Shown piece after piece: positions 1 through 8,126 of a stretch of DNA of 28,519 bases. The stretch is from positions 1 through 28,519 of IMG/VR virus record IMGVR_UViG_3300037330_000113; one strand, given 5' to 3'. The first letter of the stretch is position 1. The number at the start of each line of letters is the position of its first letter. The notes below the pieces were generated by a model. The model made no database searches. It had not been told where the DNA came from and saw only the letters and a list, made by a program, of their open reading frames with translations. This DNA is from a virus. The position numbers were made by a program, and so were the translations under genes.

Positions 1-269
1 AGCACATCGGCGGCGCGCGTGACATTGACCATGATGATCGGACGCAAGCCACCGACCCCCGCAAGGCTGGGAAACCCGCTTTCCTTGCGCGACACACGGT
101 CCTGCACCCAGAGCAAAGGCCGCTGACTGCGCGGCAGACGTGCCAGCGCAAAGCCCAAGGCAGCGGCATCCGCGGCGGTTTCGGCAAAGGCCTCGGACAA
201 GGTGGACCGGGACGGCGCCGGCTGCTGCGGCTCGCCTGTCGGCGTTTTCTGCATACGAAGCAAACCCAT
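1..269 (-). CDS. imuA: ImuA-like SOS mutagenesis protein (5' part only)
   Basis: The start of a minus-strand gene that runs off the left edge; about 89 codons are present and no stop is reached. Two in-frame ATGs exist, at 269-267 and 254-252. The translation has a hydrophilic start and then a conserved-looking stretch (ALGFALARLPRSQRPLLWVQ), which resembles the ImuA/SulA-RecA-like proteins of alphaproteobacteria. In this family ImuA works with ImuB and DnaE2 in SOS-induced translesion synthesis. The identification is supported by a perfect alphaproteobacterial LexA-type box at 299-313, 30 to 45 bp upstream. imuB and dnaE2 would be expected beyond the left edge. Without the rest of the protein the family call is moderate. 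Composition and context suggest this is the chromosomal flank rather than the mobile part. Confidence 0.6.
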   Translation of the reverse strand, partial: MGLLRMQKTPTGEPQQPAPSRSTLSEAFAETAADAAALGFALARLPRSQRPLLWVQDRVSRKESGFPSLAGVGGLRPIIMVNVTRAADV

Positions 270-298
270 ACACGACACACCTAATTTCGGATCAAAAT

Positions 299-313
299 GT
301 TCATGCTTTGTTC
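299..313 (-). promoter_or_regulatory. LexA/SOS box (GTTC-N7-GTTC)
   Basis: GTTC at 299-302 and GTTC at 310-313 are separated by exactly 7 bases, giving the direct-repeat LexA operator known from alphaproteobacteria (GAAC-N7-GAAC on the gene strand). It lies just upstream of the imuA-like start codons. A third GTTC follows at 316-319. Its position before an ImuA-like gene fits the known SOS control of imuAB-dnaE2. Confidence 0.65.
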
Positions 314-462
314 TAGTTCATCCTGCCGATTCTGGCAATCCGCCAGCCATCCTGCAGCGGGATGCCTCAGGCGAAAACCATGGCTGACAGGACAAAAGGC
401 AATCGGACCGGCCTGCAATTTCCGCTTGTTCTTGGCGCGTCATTGCTGCTAGACCCCGCGGC

Positions 463-552
463 GGAGATGTGGCCGAGTGGTCGAAGGCGCTCCCCTGCTA
501 AGGGAGTAGGCGGGAAACCGTCTCGAGGGTTCGAATCCCTTCGTCTCCGCCA
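463..552 (+). tRNA. tRNA-Ser(GCU), CCA encoded
   Basis: A complete class II tRNA can be folded by eye. The acceptor stem GGAGATG (463-469) pairs with CGTCTCC (542-548) with one G-U pair. A D-arm follows (GCCGAGTGGTCGAAGGC). The anticodon stem CTCCC/GGGAG encloses the loop CTGCTAA, so the anticodon is GCU (serine codons AGC/AGU). There is a long variable arm typical of tRNA-Ser, a GGTTCGAATCC T-loop region, discriminator G549, and CCA at 550-552. It sits between the chromosomal imuA-like gene and the accessory genes. tRNA-Ser genes are common island boundaries, but I found no second copy of its 3' end in the window. Confidence 0.95.
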
Positions 553-655
553 CTTGCCATCCCAAAAGCGTTCTCCCGATCCGGCTGTGGCCAGAATTTC
601 CCGTTGTTTTCGAGGGTTATGCGGGTGGGGCTGTTAACCGGCTTCGGTTACATGA

Positions 656-680
656 GGCCCGGAAGCGTTCTCTCCGGGCC
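656..680 (+). terminator. Hairpin after tRNA-Ser, possible terminator
   Basis: A perfect 8-bp stem, GGCCCGGA (656-663) and TCCGGGCC (673-680), encloses a 9-base loop and is followed by GTTATT. It lies about 100 bp downstream of the tRNA and could end its transcript. The T-run is poor, so the assignment is tentative. Confidence 0.45.
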
Positions 681-882
681 GTTATTCTCCGGACCTGTTA
701 ACCGCAGCCATTCCGGTTATCAGCGTTAAAGCATTGGCGTGGCATCATTATTTGGAACAGTGCATCTCGATAGTTTCGCAAGTTCATCCGGATGCCGGAC
801 GGAACCGAGATCGAACAGTAGATCTGCGATGGTCATGAATCCACTCCATCTTCCAAATGACGACGCTGTATCCGTTCGCGCT

Positions 883-910
883 TTGTGCTGAGTCAGCCTC
901 GTGCTACGAT
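883..910 (+). promoter_or_regulatory. Weak sigma70-like promoter candidate for the DUF5131-TcmP pair
   Basis: TTGTGC (883-888) and TACGAT (905-910) are separated by 16 bases and sit 25 bp before the TTG start at 935. Both boxes match the consensus only partly. This is the best candidate upstream of the pair, not a firm call. Confidence 0.25.
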
Positions 911-934
911 ATAGAAAAAGCATGAGGCGAGCAG

Positions 935-1702
935 TTGGCGCAAAAGTCGGAGATCGAGTGGACAGACGCAACTTGGAACCCGGTCACGGGCTGCACCAAA
1001 GTTGGTCCGGGATGTGACAACTGTTACGCAGAGCGTTTCGCGGAGCGCTGGCGTGGGATTCCGGGGCATCCGTACGAACAAGGCTTCGATCTGAAACTGT
1101 GGCCATCAAGGCTACGACAGCCAGCGCTTTGGAAAAAGCCGCGCATGATCTTCGTGAACTCGATGAGCGACCTCTTCCACAAGGAAATCGATCGCGCATA
1201 CATAGACCAGGCGTTCGACGCCATGGAGCACGCGGATTGGCATGTCTATCAGGTTCTGACCAAGCGCAGTTCGCTCATGCGCAACTATATCCGGACGCGG
1301 TATGACGGCGAGCCAGTCCCACGCCACATCTGGCTAGGCGTCTCGGTTGAGAACGCCGCACACACCAGCCGTATCGAACATCTGAAACAGATCAACTCTG
1401 ATGCCCGCTTCATCTCGTTTGAACCGCTGCTTGGGGCGATCGGCGATGTCGATCTGCGAGGGATCGCGTGGGCCATCGTCGGAGGCGAAAGCGGTCCCCG
1501 GGCGCGGCCCATGGAGGAAGTTTGGGCTCGCGAGCTTCGTGACACCTGCGACCGTGACGATGTAGCGTTCTTTTTCAAACAGTGGGGCGGCGCGCGACCA
1601 AAATCCGGGGGGCGTCTGCTCGATGGCGAAGAGTGGAACGGCTTTCCTTGGCAGATCGTCCCTGAACCGATAATTCGTGCTCTACAGCCAGAGGATGCTT
1701 GA
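935..1702 (+). CDS. DUF5131 / phage Gp37-Gp68 family three-Cys protein
   Basis: A 255-residue protein opening MAQKSEIEWTDATWNPVTGC. The start is a TTG preceded by GAGG; the ATG at 922 is in another frame. It belongs to the phage Gp37/Gp68 (DUF5131) family. Cys20, Cys27 and Cys30 lie in the TGC-x6-C-x2-C-YAE stretch, the three-Cys motif said to resemble a radical-SAM iron-sulfur signature although the protein is not a classic radical-SAM enzyme. Further family blocks are the WLGVSVEN segment, FISFEPLLG and IVGGESG. The next gene is its specific partner TcmP, and the TGA stop shares one base with the TcmP ATG (TGATG), so the two are translationally coupled. The biochemical role is unknown; the family is common on phages and in defence-rich islands. 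Lower GC than the phage module on the right suggests separate acquisition. Confidence 0.85.
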   Translation: MAQKSEIEWTDATWNPVTGCTKVGPGCDNCYAERFAERWRGIPGHPYEQGFDLKLWPSRLRQPALWKKPRMIFVNSMSDLFHKEIDRAYIDQAFDAMEHADWHVYQVLTKRSSLMRNYIRTRYDGEPVPRHIWLGVSVENAAHTSRIEHLKQINSDARFISFEPLLGAIGDVDLRGIAWAIVGGESGPRARPMEEVWARELRDTCDRDDVAFFFKQWGGARPKSGGRLLDGEEWNGFPWQIVPEPIIRALQPEDA

Positions 1703-2856
1703 TGCCGCCTCGGATCGAAAACTACCAAGGACGCGAACAGTCATTCATCAAGCACCTGTTTCTTAACAAATACCTCGAGTCTGCCGCCTACAAGCTTTTT
1801 CAGGGCAGATCGCCGGTGTTCAATTTCGTCGACGCGTTCGCCGGACCTTGGCGCGTGTCAGACACGAACATGTACTCTGACGCTTCCTTCTCGCAAGCCA
1901 TTGAGACGCTTGAAACAGTGCGCAAGTCATTGCTCGAAATGGGGCGGCCAGGCCTCAAGGTGCGTTTCCGGTTCTGCGAACGAAACCCGGCCTCAGTCGC
2001 AAAACTTACGCAGTTCGCGGCGCAGAAACCCGAGTTTGACATCAAGGTTTTCTCCGGTCCCTTTGAGGACAATCTCGATGGTATCCGAAGTGAATGCCGC
2101 GACGGCTTCACCTTCACGTTCATCGACCCCACGGGTTGGAACGTCGAATCCGTCAAGGTCTTTGATTTCCTAAGAGCATTGAATGGGGAGTTCCTGTTCA
2201 ACTTCATGGCCGAGGAAGTGAACCGTCATGCCGGTTGGGATGGTGTCGCAGAGTCTGTTGGGCGGTTCCTTGCGGACCCTGCTTGGAAAGCAGCGTTCGA
2301 GGCGCTGCCCGAGGCTTCCAACGAGACGAAGATCTTGCGGCTTTTGAAAGCCAAGATGAAGGAAGCGAGGGTCGCAACCTATCTGACAGATATGGCAATC
2401 CGAAAACCGCGCGAGGATCGGATCAAGATGCGTCTGATCCTGGGCACACATAGCGGATTTGGTGTGGAGGTCTTCCGGAGGGTTCAGGAAAAGGTAGAGA
2501 AGGAGGCAGTTCGCACGCGACATGCCATTCAGGCCGAGGAAAGCGGGCAATCGCAGCTCTTTCCAGAGGATCAAATTATCGCTTTCGAGACCGGTCGTGA
2601 TGGGGTTGGATGCTCTGCGAACATGGGCTGGGCTGCTGATCTGATGCTCCGCACCGTGTCTGCACGTCCGGGAATTGCGTTCAGTACGCTCGCCAGCGAG
2701 GTCATGGAGCAGGTTCCTGTGCGGACGACACACCTGAACAAGATCGTTGCGGCCAATCGAAAGGATGGATTGATCCGTTTCGATCTTCCAACTGGGAAAC
2801 GGACCCCTAACCCTGAGACTAAGCTTTGGCCATTGGGCGTCGTCAACGGAACCTAA
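1702..2856 (+). CDS. tcmP: Three-Cys-motif partner protein TcmP
   Basis: A 384-residue protein starting at the ATG at 1702, which overlaps the preceding stop as TGATG; a TTG one codon earlier is possible but less likely. Features recognised from the TcmP family are the N-terminal HLFLNKYLESAAYKLF segment, the FNFVDAFAGPW block (about residues 34-44), which looks like a Rossmann-type methyltransferase motif I region, and FTFIDPTGWN further on, comparable to a motif IV position. The C-terminal third (from about residue 320) resembles a winged-helix. TcmP is reported to occur beside DUF5131-like three-Cys proteins, exactly as here. Function is not established; a nucleic-acid or base-modifying role in defence is an inference. 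It ends 12 bp before the convergent hsdS. Confidence 0.8.
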   Translation: MPPRIENYQGREQSFIKHLFLNKYLESAAYKLFQGRSPVFNFVDAFAGPWRVSDTNMYSDASFSQAIETLETVRKSLLEMGRPGLKVRFRFCERNPASVAKLTQFAAQKPEFDIKVFSGPFEDNLDGIRSECRDGFTFTFIDPTGWNVESVKVFDFLRALNGEFLFNFMAEEVNRHAGWDGVAESVGRFLADPAWKAAFEALPEASNETKILRLLKAKMKEARVATYLTDMAIRKPREDRIKMRLILGTHSGFGVEVFRRVQEKVEKEAVRTRHAIQAEESGQSQLFPEDQIIAFETGRDGVGCSANMGWAADLMLRTVSARPGIAFSTLASEVMEQVPVRTTHLNKIVAANRKDGLIRFDLPTGKRTPNPETKLWPLGVVNGT

Positions 2857-2868
2857 AAGGGGCTGAAC

Positions 2869-4017
2869 TTAATCGGCAGCCTTTCCGTTGAAAATCTCGT
2901 GCAACATGGCCGGGATCAGAGCCTCCACGTCATTTGCCGTGCTGGCGCGGATGGCGCGAGCTTCTCGGGCCTTGGTCTGGATGCTGTTGAACCAATGCTG
3001 ATGGTTGAATGGTGGCGCAGGGACTGTGATTGCTTCCAGTGCGTTTTGGCCGAGAGTGCGATTCCGGTCTGCACTGCCAGGGGATGCGGCTTGAACTTTG
3101 CTGATGCCTTCATGGGTCTGGAGGTAAAACCAAATGAATTCGGCTGTGGCGAGTCCATCAACAGGTACGCATGTCAGGTATCGGTGAGACCCAACCCGAC
3201 CATGATCGTTGGGACCAGCAACAGCAAACGCGCCCTCCCAAGCCTTGATATTGCTGAATACTAGGTCGCCTTCCTGAACAAGGAAGGGCTTCTGCCAACT
3301 TACTTCCGCGCCAACCAAGTCCGGTTTGTGAAACGTTCCCCGACCGAATGAGCGGACACCAAGCTCGGGATAGACGCCATCAAGGTCAACCTCGACCTGG
3401 CGGCGCACCAAAGGGGCGACTACGGACATGGGGCGCAGGGGGGCGCCGTCGATAGCGCGCTGGAAGGCCTTCAACAGCATGGCCTGCGTTTCGCGTTCGG
3501 TGGCTTCGATGGCGCGACGGCGTTCGTCCACTAGTGCCGCGACTGTGTCGAGTCGCTGGACGATGCGGCGCTGCTCGTCGAGAGACGGGAGCGGCACCAC
3601 CATTTTCAGGAATTTCTCTTCCTTCATGCGCACGCGGTTTGTCGACCCCTCGCTCGCTCGGCGACAAAGGTCGACGAACTCAGGAGTGCGCGAATACCAC
3701 TCGAAGTAATGCGGCAGCACAGTTGAATCGTCGATGTCAAAGCACGGGAAATCATTACTGACTAATGCCCCGTCCAACTCGACCGGAACGACACCAAAAG
3801 CGCCATGACGGGCATCGATCCTAGAAATCAGAAACTGACCAGCCTTGGCACAAAACTGACGCGGGGCTGCGATTGCCGCCCCCGGTACTTCGCCGCGAAG
3901 CGTCAGACCCTTTCCCCAAAGGCGTGCAGTGATCTGCTTATATTGCACATCTGGTGCGACTGGGACCCAGTCCTCTGACTTGGTCAGGAACCTGTCGATG
4001 GTGATCGTTCGCGCCAT
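2869..4017 (-). CDS. hsdS: Type I restriction-modification specificity subunit HsdS
   Basis: A 382-residue DNA-recognition subunit of a type I system. The layout is two target-recognition domains separated by a conserved helical spacer: TRD1 (residues 1 to about 145), the PLPSLDEQRRIVQRLD spacer (about 150-195), TRD2 (about 200-335), and a second helical repeat ending ALIPAMLHEIFNG. The probable start is ATG 4017-4015, overlapping the hsdM stop as TGATG; a GTG one codon upstream is an alternative. It is the last gene of hsdR-hsdM-hsdS. Its two TRDs set the bipartite target, which cannot be read from sequence alone. There is no sign of truncation or of a second recombining hsdS copy. Confidence 0.92.
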   Translation of the reverse strand: MARTITIDRFLTKSEDWVPVAPDVQYKQITARLWGKGLTLRGEVPGAAIAAPRQFCAKAGQFLISRIDARHGAFGVVPVELDGALVSNDFPCFDIDDSTVLPHYFEWYSRTPEFVDLCRRASEGSTNRVRMKEEKFLKMVVPLPSLDEQRRIVQRLDTVAALVDERRRAIEATERETQAMLLKAFQRAIDGAPLRPMSVVAPLVRRQVEVDLDGVYPELGVRSFGRGTFHKPDLVGAEVSWQKPFLVQEGDLVFSNIKAWEGAFAVAGPNDHGRVGSHRYLTCVPVDGLATAEFIWFYLQTHEGISKVQAASPGSADRNRTLGQNALEAITVPAPPFNHQHWFNSIQTKAREARAIRASTANDVEALIPAMLHEIFNGKAAD

Positions 4018-5582
4018 CACAGGCGCTCTGCCAGAGTGGCCTTGATCTCGTCCATTATACCAAGAATCCGCTCTTCCTGCGCGATGATCGCGTCGACAAT
4101 CTCTGTTGGCGCACGATGGTCGGCGACCTCGCCTGAATGTGGATTTTTGATGTCGAGGTTGCAGGCCGTGACGCGACCCTGTGCATCGCGCTGGATCAGG
4201 TCAGCGGCCGAAATCTTCCAGGCGCGCTCGTTTTCCTCGCGGTTGTTCCACCAGGCAAGGCAGCCTGCGAACTCTTCGTAGGCCATCGGTGCCGTCTTTG
4301 AGTATTTCTTGCGGCCCTCGGGCAAGGGCAACTCATAGTACCAGATGTCCTTCGTCGGGCCGCTGGTGTCAAAGAAGATCAGGTTCGCCGGGATATCGGT
4401 ATAGGGCGCGAACACTCCTTCTCGCAGCCGAACGACGGTGTGCAGGTTGAATTTTTCGAGCAGGTCGGCCTTGATCCGTGCCGAAATCCCGTCACCGAAC
4501 AGCGTGCCATGCGGGACAACGACCGCAGCGCGCCCGCGCCCGGCACGCTTTAGCCGCCGCATGATCAGCTGCAGGAACAGCAGCGCCGTCTCGGCGGTGC
4601 GCCGATCCTCGGGGAAGTTGTTGAGGGTGCCCGCTTCTTCTTCGCCGCCGAAGGGCGGGTTGGTCAGGATGACATTGACCCGCTGATCCTCGCCGATCTC
4701 TGCCAGCCGGAAGCGCAAGGAGTTGCCGGGGTCGATGCGCGGGGCATGCAGACCATGCAGGAGGAGATTCAACTGCGACAGCAGAAACGGCAGCGACTTG
4801 GCCTCGCCACCCTGAACGCTTTCGTCCTGAAGCACGCGACGCTTTTCCACTGTGTCGGCTTGGCGTTCGAGGTGCAAATAGGCTTCCGTCAGAAAGCCGC
4901 CTGTGCCACAGGCCGGATCGAGGATGGTCTCGCCGAGTTTGGGATCCGTCACCTCGACCATGAAGCGCACGACAGGCCGAGGCGTGTAGAACTCGCCCGA
5001 GTCCCCCGCCGCGTCGCGCATCTCGCGCAGCAGCGTCTCGTAAAGGCGGCCGAGGGTGTGTACCTCTTCGGAGGAGTCGAAATGGATGCCGTCGATCAGG
5101 TTAACCACGTCGCGCAGCAGGTAGCCGCTTTCCATCCGGTTGGCGAAGCCCTGAAAGACGGTGGCAATCACGTCGCGCCGTTCACGTCGGCCGTTGTCGC
5201 CGCGCAGAGCACGCAGATAGGCAAACAGACCAGGACCGCGCGTGCCGTCTGGCAGTTCGGTCATTTCGGCAACGAGGAATGACAGCAGGTCGGGCCCGGT
5301 GATGCCGTCAGCGTCGGCCGCCCAATCGCGCCAGCGATACGGGGACTCAATGATCGAGCGATAGTCCTTCCCCGACATTTCCGCACGCCCTTCCTCGATC
5401 CGCTCCATGTCGTCGAGGAACTTCAGGAACATGATCCAGGTCAGCATCGGCAGGCGGTCGAGATCGCCGTTCAGCCCCTTGTCCTTGCGCATGATCTTGC
5501 GCGCGGACTTGATGATGCTGTCGAGACGCTGGGCAGTGGTCAGTTGCTTCGGCGCAGCCTTCTTGCGGGCGGTTGTGGCCAA
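4017..5582 (-). CDS. hsdM: Type I restriction-modification DNA methyltransferase HsdM
   Basis: A 521-residue N6-adenine methyltransferase subunit. It has an HsdM N-terminal helical domain (about 15-150), the FYTPRPVVRFMV segment (about 198-209), SAM-binding motif I DPACGTGGF (222-230) and catalytic NPPF (308-311), the gamma-class order. Length is normal for the family. The start is TTG at 5582-5580: an AAGGAG Shine-Dalgarno lies 7 bases upstream in the 17-base gap after hsdR, and no in-frame ATG fits. The 3' end is coupled to hsdS through TGATG. With HsdS it methylates host sites; with HsdR it forms the restriction complex. All motifs are intact, so the system looks functional. Confidence 0.95.
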   Translation of the reverse strand: MATTARKKAAPKQLTTAQRLDSIIKSARKIMRKDKGLNGDLDRLPMLTWIMFLKFLDDMERIEEGRAEMSGKDYRSIIESPYRWRDWAADADGITGPDLLSFLVAEMTELPDGTRGPGLFAYLRALRGDNGRRERRDVIATVFQGFANRMESGYLLRDVVNLIDGIHFDSSEEVHTLGRLYETLLREMRDAAGDSGEFYTPRPVVRFMVEVTDPKLGETILDPACGTGGFLTEAYLHLERQADTVEKRRVLQDESVQGGEAKSLPFLLSQLNLLLHGLHAPRIDPGNSLRFRLAEIGEDQRVNVILTNPPFGGEEEAGTLNNFPEDRRTAETALLFLQLIMRRLKRAGRGRAAVVVPHGTLFGDGISARIKADLLEKFNLHTVVRLREGVFAPYTDIPANLIFFDTSGPTKDIWYYELPLPEGRKKYSKTAPMAYEEFAGCLAWWNNREENERAWKISAADLIQRDAQGRVTACNLDIKNPHSGEVADHRAPTEIVDAIIAQEERILGIMDEIKATLAERL

Positions 5583-5589
5583 TTTGGCA

Positions 5590-5595
5590 CTCCTT
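5590..5595 (-). promoter_or_regulatory. Shine-Dalgarno that decides the hsdM TTG start
   Basis: On the minus strand AAGGAG is followed by 7 bases and then TTG (5582-5580). It is the only strong ribosome-binding site between the hsdR stop and the hsdM open frame, and supports TTG initiation. Confidence 0.6.
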
Positions 5596-5599
5596 CAAT

Positions 5600-7969
5600 T
5601 CAAGCGGTGTAGAGCAGACGCTGCAGCTCGGTGACGGCGCTGCGCAGCTCCTTGCCGCCGCCAAAGCGGGCGGCAATTTCAATTACATTACCCCATTCGT
5701 TAAATGGAGGAATTTCAAGGAAGTCGGGCAGCTTGAACTGAGCACTGCCGTGTTCGGCATATTTCTCGAGCAAGGCATCCAGAACTTCACGGGCATCAGG
5801 CCCGAAGCAGGCCAGAAAGTCGTCCTGTTCCCGCAGCAGGCGGTCCGCGCGCTCGCGGCGGGTGCGCAACGGCGCGTTATAGGCAAGATGGCAAAGAAGG
5901 TCGAACGGGTCGGCCTCCGGCTTTCCGACAGCATCGGCAAGGGAGTCGAGCTCGATACCTTTCTCCTCCAGCCGTTCGACGATCTCGGCCCGGCGCTCAG
6001 GATCAAGCCAGTCTCTCCGCAGTTCCGAGGCATTGGGATACAGGGTGCGGACCTTGTCGCCGGTATAGTCAGTCAGCTGGCGGCAGGCGAGCTGCCGTCC
6101 ATCGGAGTCGAGGTCGTAAACGAGGTGTCGGACAATCGAAACCTCACCGCCATCGACATAGAATTTGCGGGGGCCGGCCTCTGGCTCGTCGTCGAGATCG
6201 ACCGGTCCATCCGGAATATCCGGAAAATCGTCGGGATCCAGCGCCACTTCCTCAATCTCGCGCTCTTCAACGACATCACCTTCTGCATTGATCACCGTTT
6301 CATCTTCGCGAACGGGATCGCCGTCGAACGCCGGGTCGGCGAACATTCGTGTCGCGGTACCGGTGTAGTCGATGATGTTGAAGGCGAGCTTCCCATAGTC
6401 GGCCCTGAGGCGCGTCCCGCGTCCTATGATCTGCTTGAACTCCGGCATGGAGCCCACGACCCGGGCCAGCACAACGTTCTTGCAGGTCGGGGCGTCGACG
6501 CCGGTGGTCAAAAGCTGCGACGTGGTGAGGATGACCGGCGTCTGGGTTTCGACATCCTGGAACTTGGCCCGGTGCGCGCTGCCAACATCACCCTCATCGG
6601 ATGTTACGCGGCAAACGTAGTCAGGGTGATCCTTCACCAGATCGGTGTTCAAGGCGGCGAGCGCCTGGCGCATTTCGAGCGCGTGTTCCTGGTCGACGCA
6701 GAAGACGATGGTTTTGGCGAAGCGATCAGTCTCTGCCATGAAGCCCGCCAAGTGTTTCGCAATGGCCTGCGTCCTCGCACGAAGCGCCACGACCCGCTCG
6801 AAGTCTCGCGTCGAATATTCGGTATCAGGGATTTCGCGTCCGTAACGGTCGAGTTCGCCCCGCGTCGGGCGCCATCCGGCGGCGTCGTAGTCCGAGATGA
6901 CACGGTGAACGCGGTACGGAGCGAGGAAGCCGTCGGCGATGCCCTGCGCGAGACTGTATTCGTAAAGTGGATCGCCGAAGTAGTTGTAGGTGTCGAGGTT
7001 TTCCTCGCGCCGCGGCGTCGCCGTCATTCCGATCTGGGTTGCTGGCGCGAACCATTCGAGAATCTCGCGCCAATTGCTGTCGTCACGCGCGCTGCCCCGG
7101 TGGCACTCGTCGATTATTATGAGGTCGAAAAAATCCCGTGCATATTCGCGATAGAGGCCAGGACGATTTTCATCTCGCGCAATGGACTGGTAGATTGCGA
7201 AATATATATCGCGGCTTTTAACAGCTACGCCGCCAGCGATTTTATGTCGGGCATCGCCGAATGGGCTGAAATCCTTCGCCATCGGATCGTCGACAAGCAC
7301 GTTTCGGTCGGCGAGAAACAAGATCTTCGGGTTGCGGTTGACTCCCTTCGAATTCCAACGTGCCGACCAGAGCTTCCAGCAGATCTGGAAGGCGACAGCG
7401 GTCTTGCCTGCCCCCGTGCACAAGGTCAGGAGCGCCCGCTTCCTGCCCTGCAGCGCAGCCTGAACGGCGCGGTTTACGGCGATCTCCTGATAATAACGCA
7501 GGGGCTTCGACCTGTCAGGAAACGTGGGTGTCAGCAGCCGTTCCGCCACCTCGTCATCGACGATACCCTCGGCACGACGCAGACGCGCCCAGAGATCAGC
7601 GGGCGATGGGAAATCCCTGATCATTCGCTCAATGCCGGTTGTATAGTCGAATTCGACAATTTCGATGCCATTGGTGGAATAAGCGAACCGAAGACCGAGA
7701 ATTTCGGCATACTCCTTGGCTTGCTGAAGCCCTTCAGCCGCATGGCTGTAACGGGACTTGGCCTCGACAACTGCTATCGAGAAATCGGGATTGTATCGGA
7801 GCAGGTAGTCGGATCGCTTCTGCTTACCACGACGCGCCTTGCCACCAATGAATACCACACGGCCGTCAGTAAAAGTTCTCTGCTCATTTATTGCGTGCGG
7901 GCGATCATCCCAACCCGCTGCTTGCAGCTTGGGGACGACGAATTTCCTGCAGGTATCGGCCTCATTCAT
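5600..7969 (-). CDS. hsdR: Type I restriction endonuclease subunit HsdR (EcoEI-like)
   Basis: A 789-residue restriction and translocase subunit. The N-terminal PD-(D/E)xK nuclease has D54, PD61-62 and the E69-A-K71 triad. The SF2 motor has Walker A TGAGKT (185-190), DECH (287-290), MTATP and the late motif IIGRGTRLR. The C-terminal part resembles the EcoEI/type IB HsdR C-terminal domain, and the size fits that group rather than the roughly 1000-residue EcoKI/EcoR124 type. The start is taken at ATG 7969-7967 because GAGAAG lies 7 bases upstream; a TTG two codons earlier is less likely. First gene of the operon; the promoter should lie in 7970-8126, where I see no clear consensus. Confidence 0.93.
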   Translation of the reverse strand: MNEADTCRKFVVPKLQAAGWDDRPHAINEQRTFTDGRVVFIGGKARRGKQKRSDYLLRYNPDFSIAVVEAKSRYSHAAEGLQQAKEYAEILGLRFAYSTNGIEIVEFDYTTGIERMIRDFPSPADLWARLRRAEGIVDDEVAERLLTPTFPDRSKPLRYYQEIAVNRAVQAALQGRKRALLTLCTGAGKTAVAFQICWKLWSARWNSKGVNRNPKILFLADRNVLVDDPMAKDFSPFGDARHKIAGGVAVKSRDIYFAIYQSIARDENRPGLYREYARDFFDLIIIDECHRGSARDDSNWREILEWFAPATQIGMTATPRREENLDTYNYFGDPLYEYSLAQGIADGFLAPYRVHRVISDYDAAGWRPTRGELDRYGREIPDTEYSTRDFERVVALRARTQAIAKHLAGFMAETDRFAKTIVFCVDQEHALEMRQALAALNTDLVKDHPDYVCRVTSDEGDVGSAHRAKFQDVETQTPVILTTSQLLTTGVDAPTCKNVVLARVVGSMPEFKQIIGRGTRLRADYGKLAFNIIDYTGTATRMFADPAFDGDPVREDETVINAEGDVVEEREIEEVALDPDDFPDIPDGPVDLDDEPEAGPRKFYVDGGEVSIVRHLVYDLDSDGRQLACRQLTDYTGDKVRTLYPNASELRRDWLDPERRAEIVERLEEKGIELDSLADAVGKPEADPFDLLCHLAYNAPLRTRRERADRLLREQDDFLACFGPDAREVLDALLEKYAEHGSAQFKLPDFLEIPPFNEWGNVIEIAARFGGGKELRSAVTELQRLLYTA

Positions 7970-8126
7970 ACGCAATCTTCTCTGCCCGGTTTCAACCCGC
8001 CATCGAAAGGCTAATGGCTTGTCAAAGAAATGGGCTCATTTCAACGCGCAATTCTTTGGTTTTGAAGCTCTTTCGCCATACTCAAGTTTCCAGAACCTAC
8101 AGCCTGCCCGATCTTTGCCGCAAGCC

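Larger units (their letters stand above)
553..934. other. Noncoding stretch between tRNA-Ser and the DUF5131 gene
   Basis: No convincing gene is seen. The stretch holds three short inverted repeats. TAACCG-GCTT-CGGTTA lies at 635-650. A GGCCCGGA/TCCGGGCC hairpin lies at 656-680. A second AACCG...CGGTT pair lies at about 700-718. The decamer CTGTTAACCG occurs twice (631-640 and 695-704). The right end carries a weak promoter-like sequence before the DUF5131 gene. If the accessory region inserted next to the tRNA, the junction should lie here. Confidence 0.6.

Noticed and set aside
463-552. Second copy of the tRNA-Ser 3' end as the other att site
   Set aside because: I looked for GGTTCGAATCCC and neighbouring bases elsewhere in the window and did not find a copy; the other end may lie outside.
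5573-8014. 813-codon plus-strand open frame opposite hsdR
   Set aside because: It is antisense to a gene with intact helicase and nuclease motifs; its own translation shows no family features. Long antisense frames are expected in GC-rich genes.
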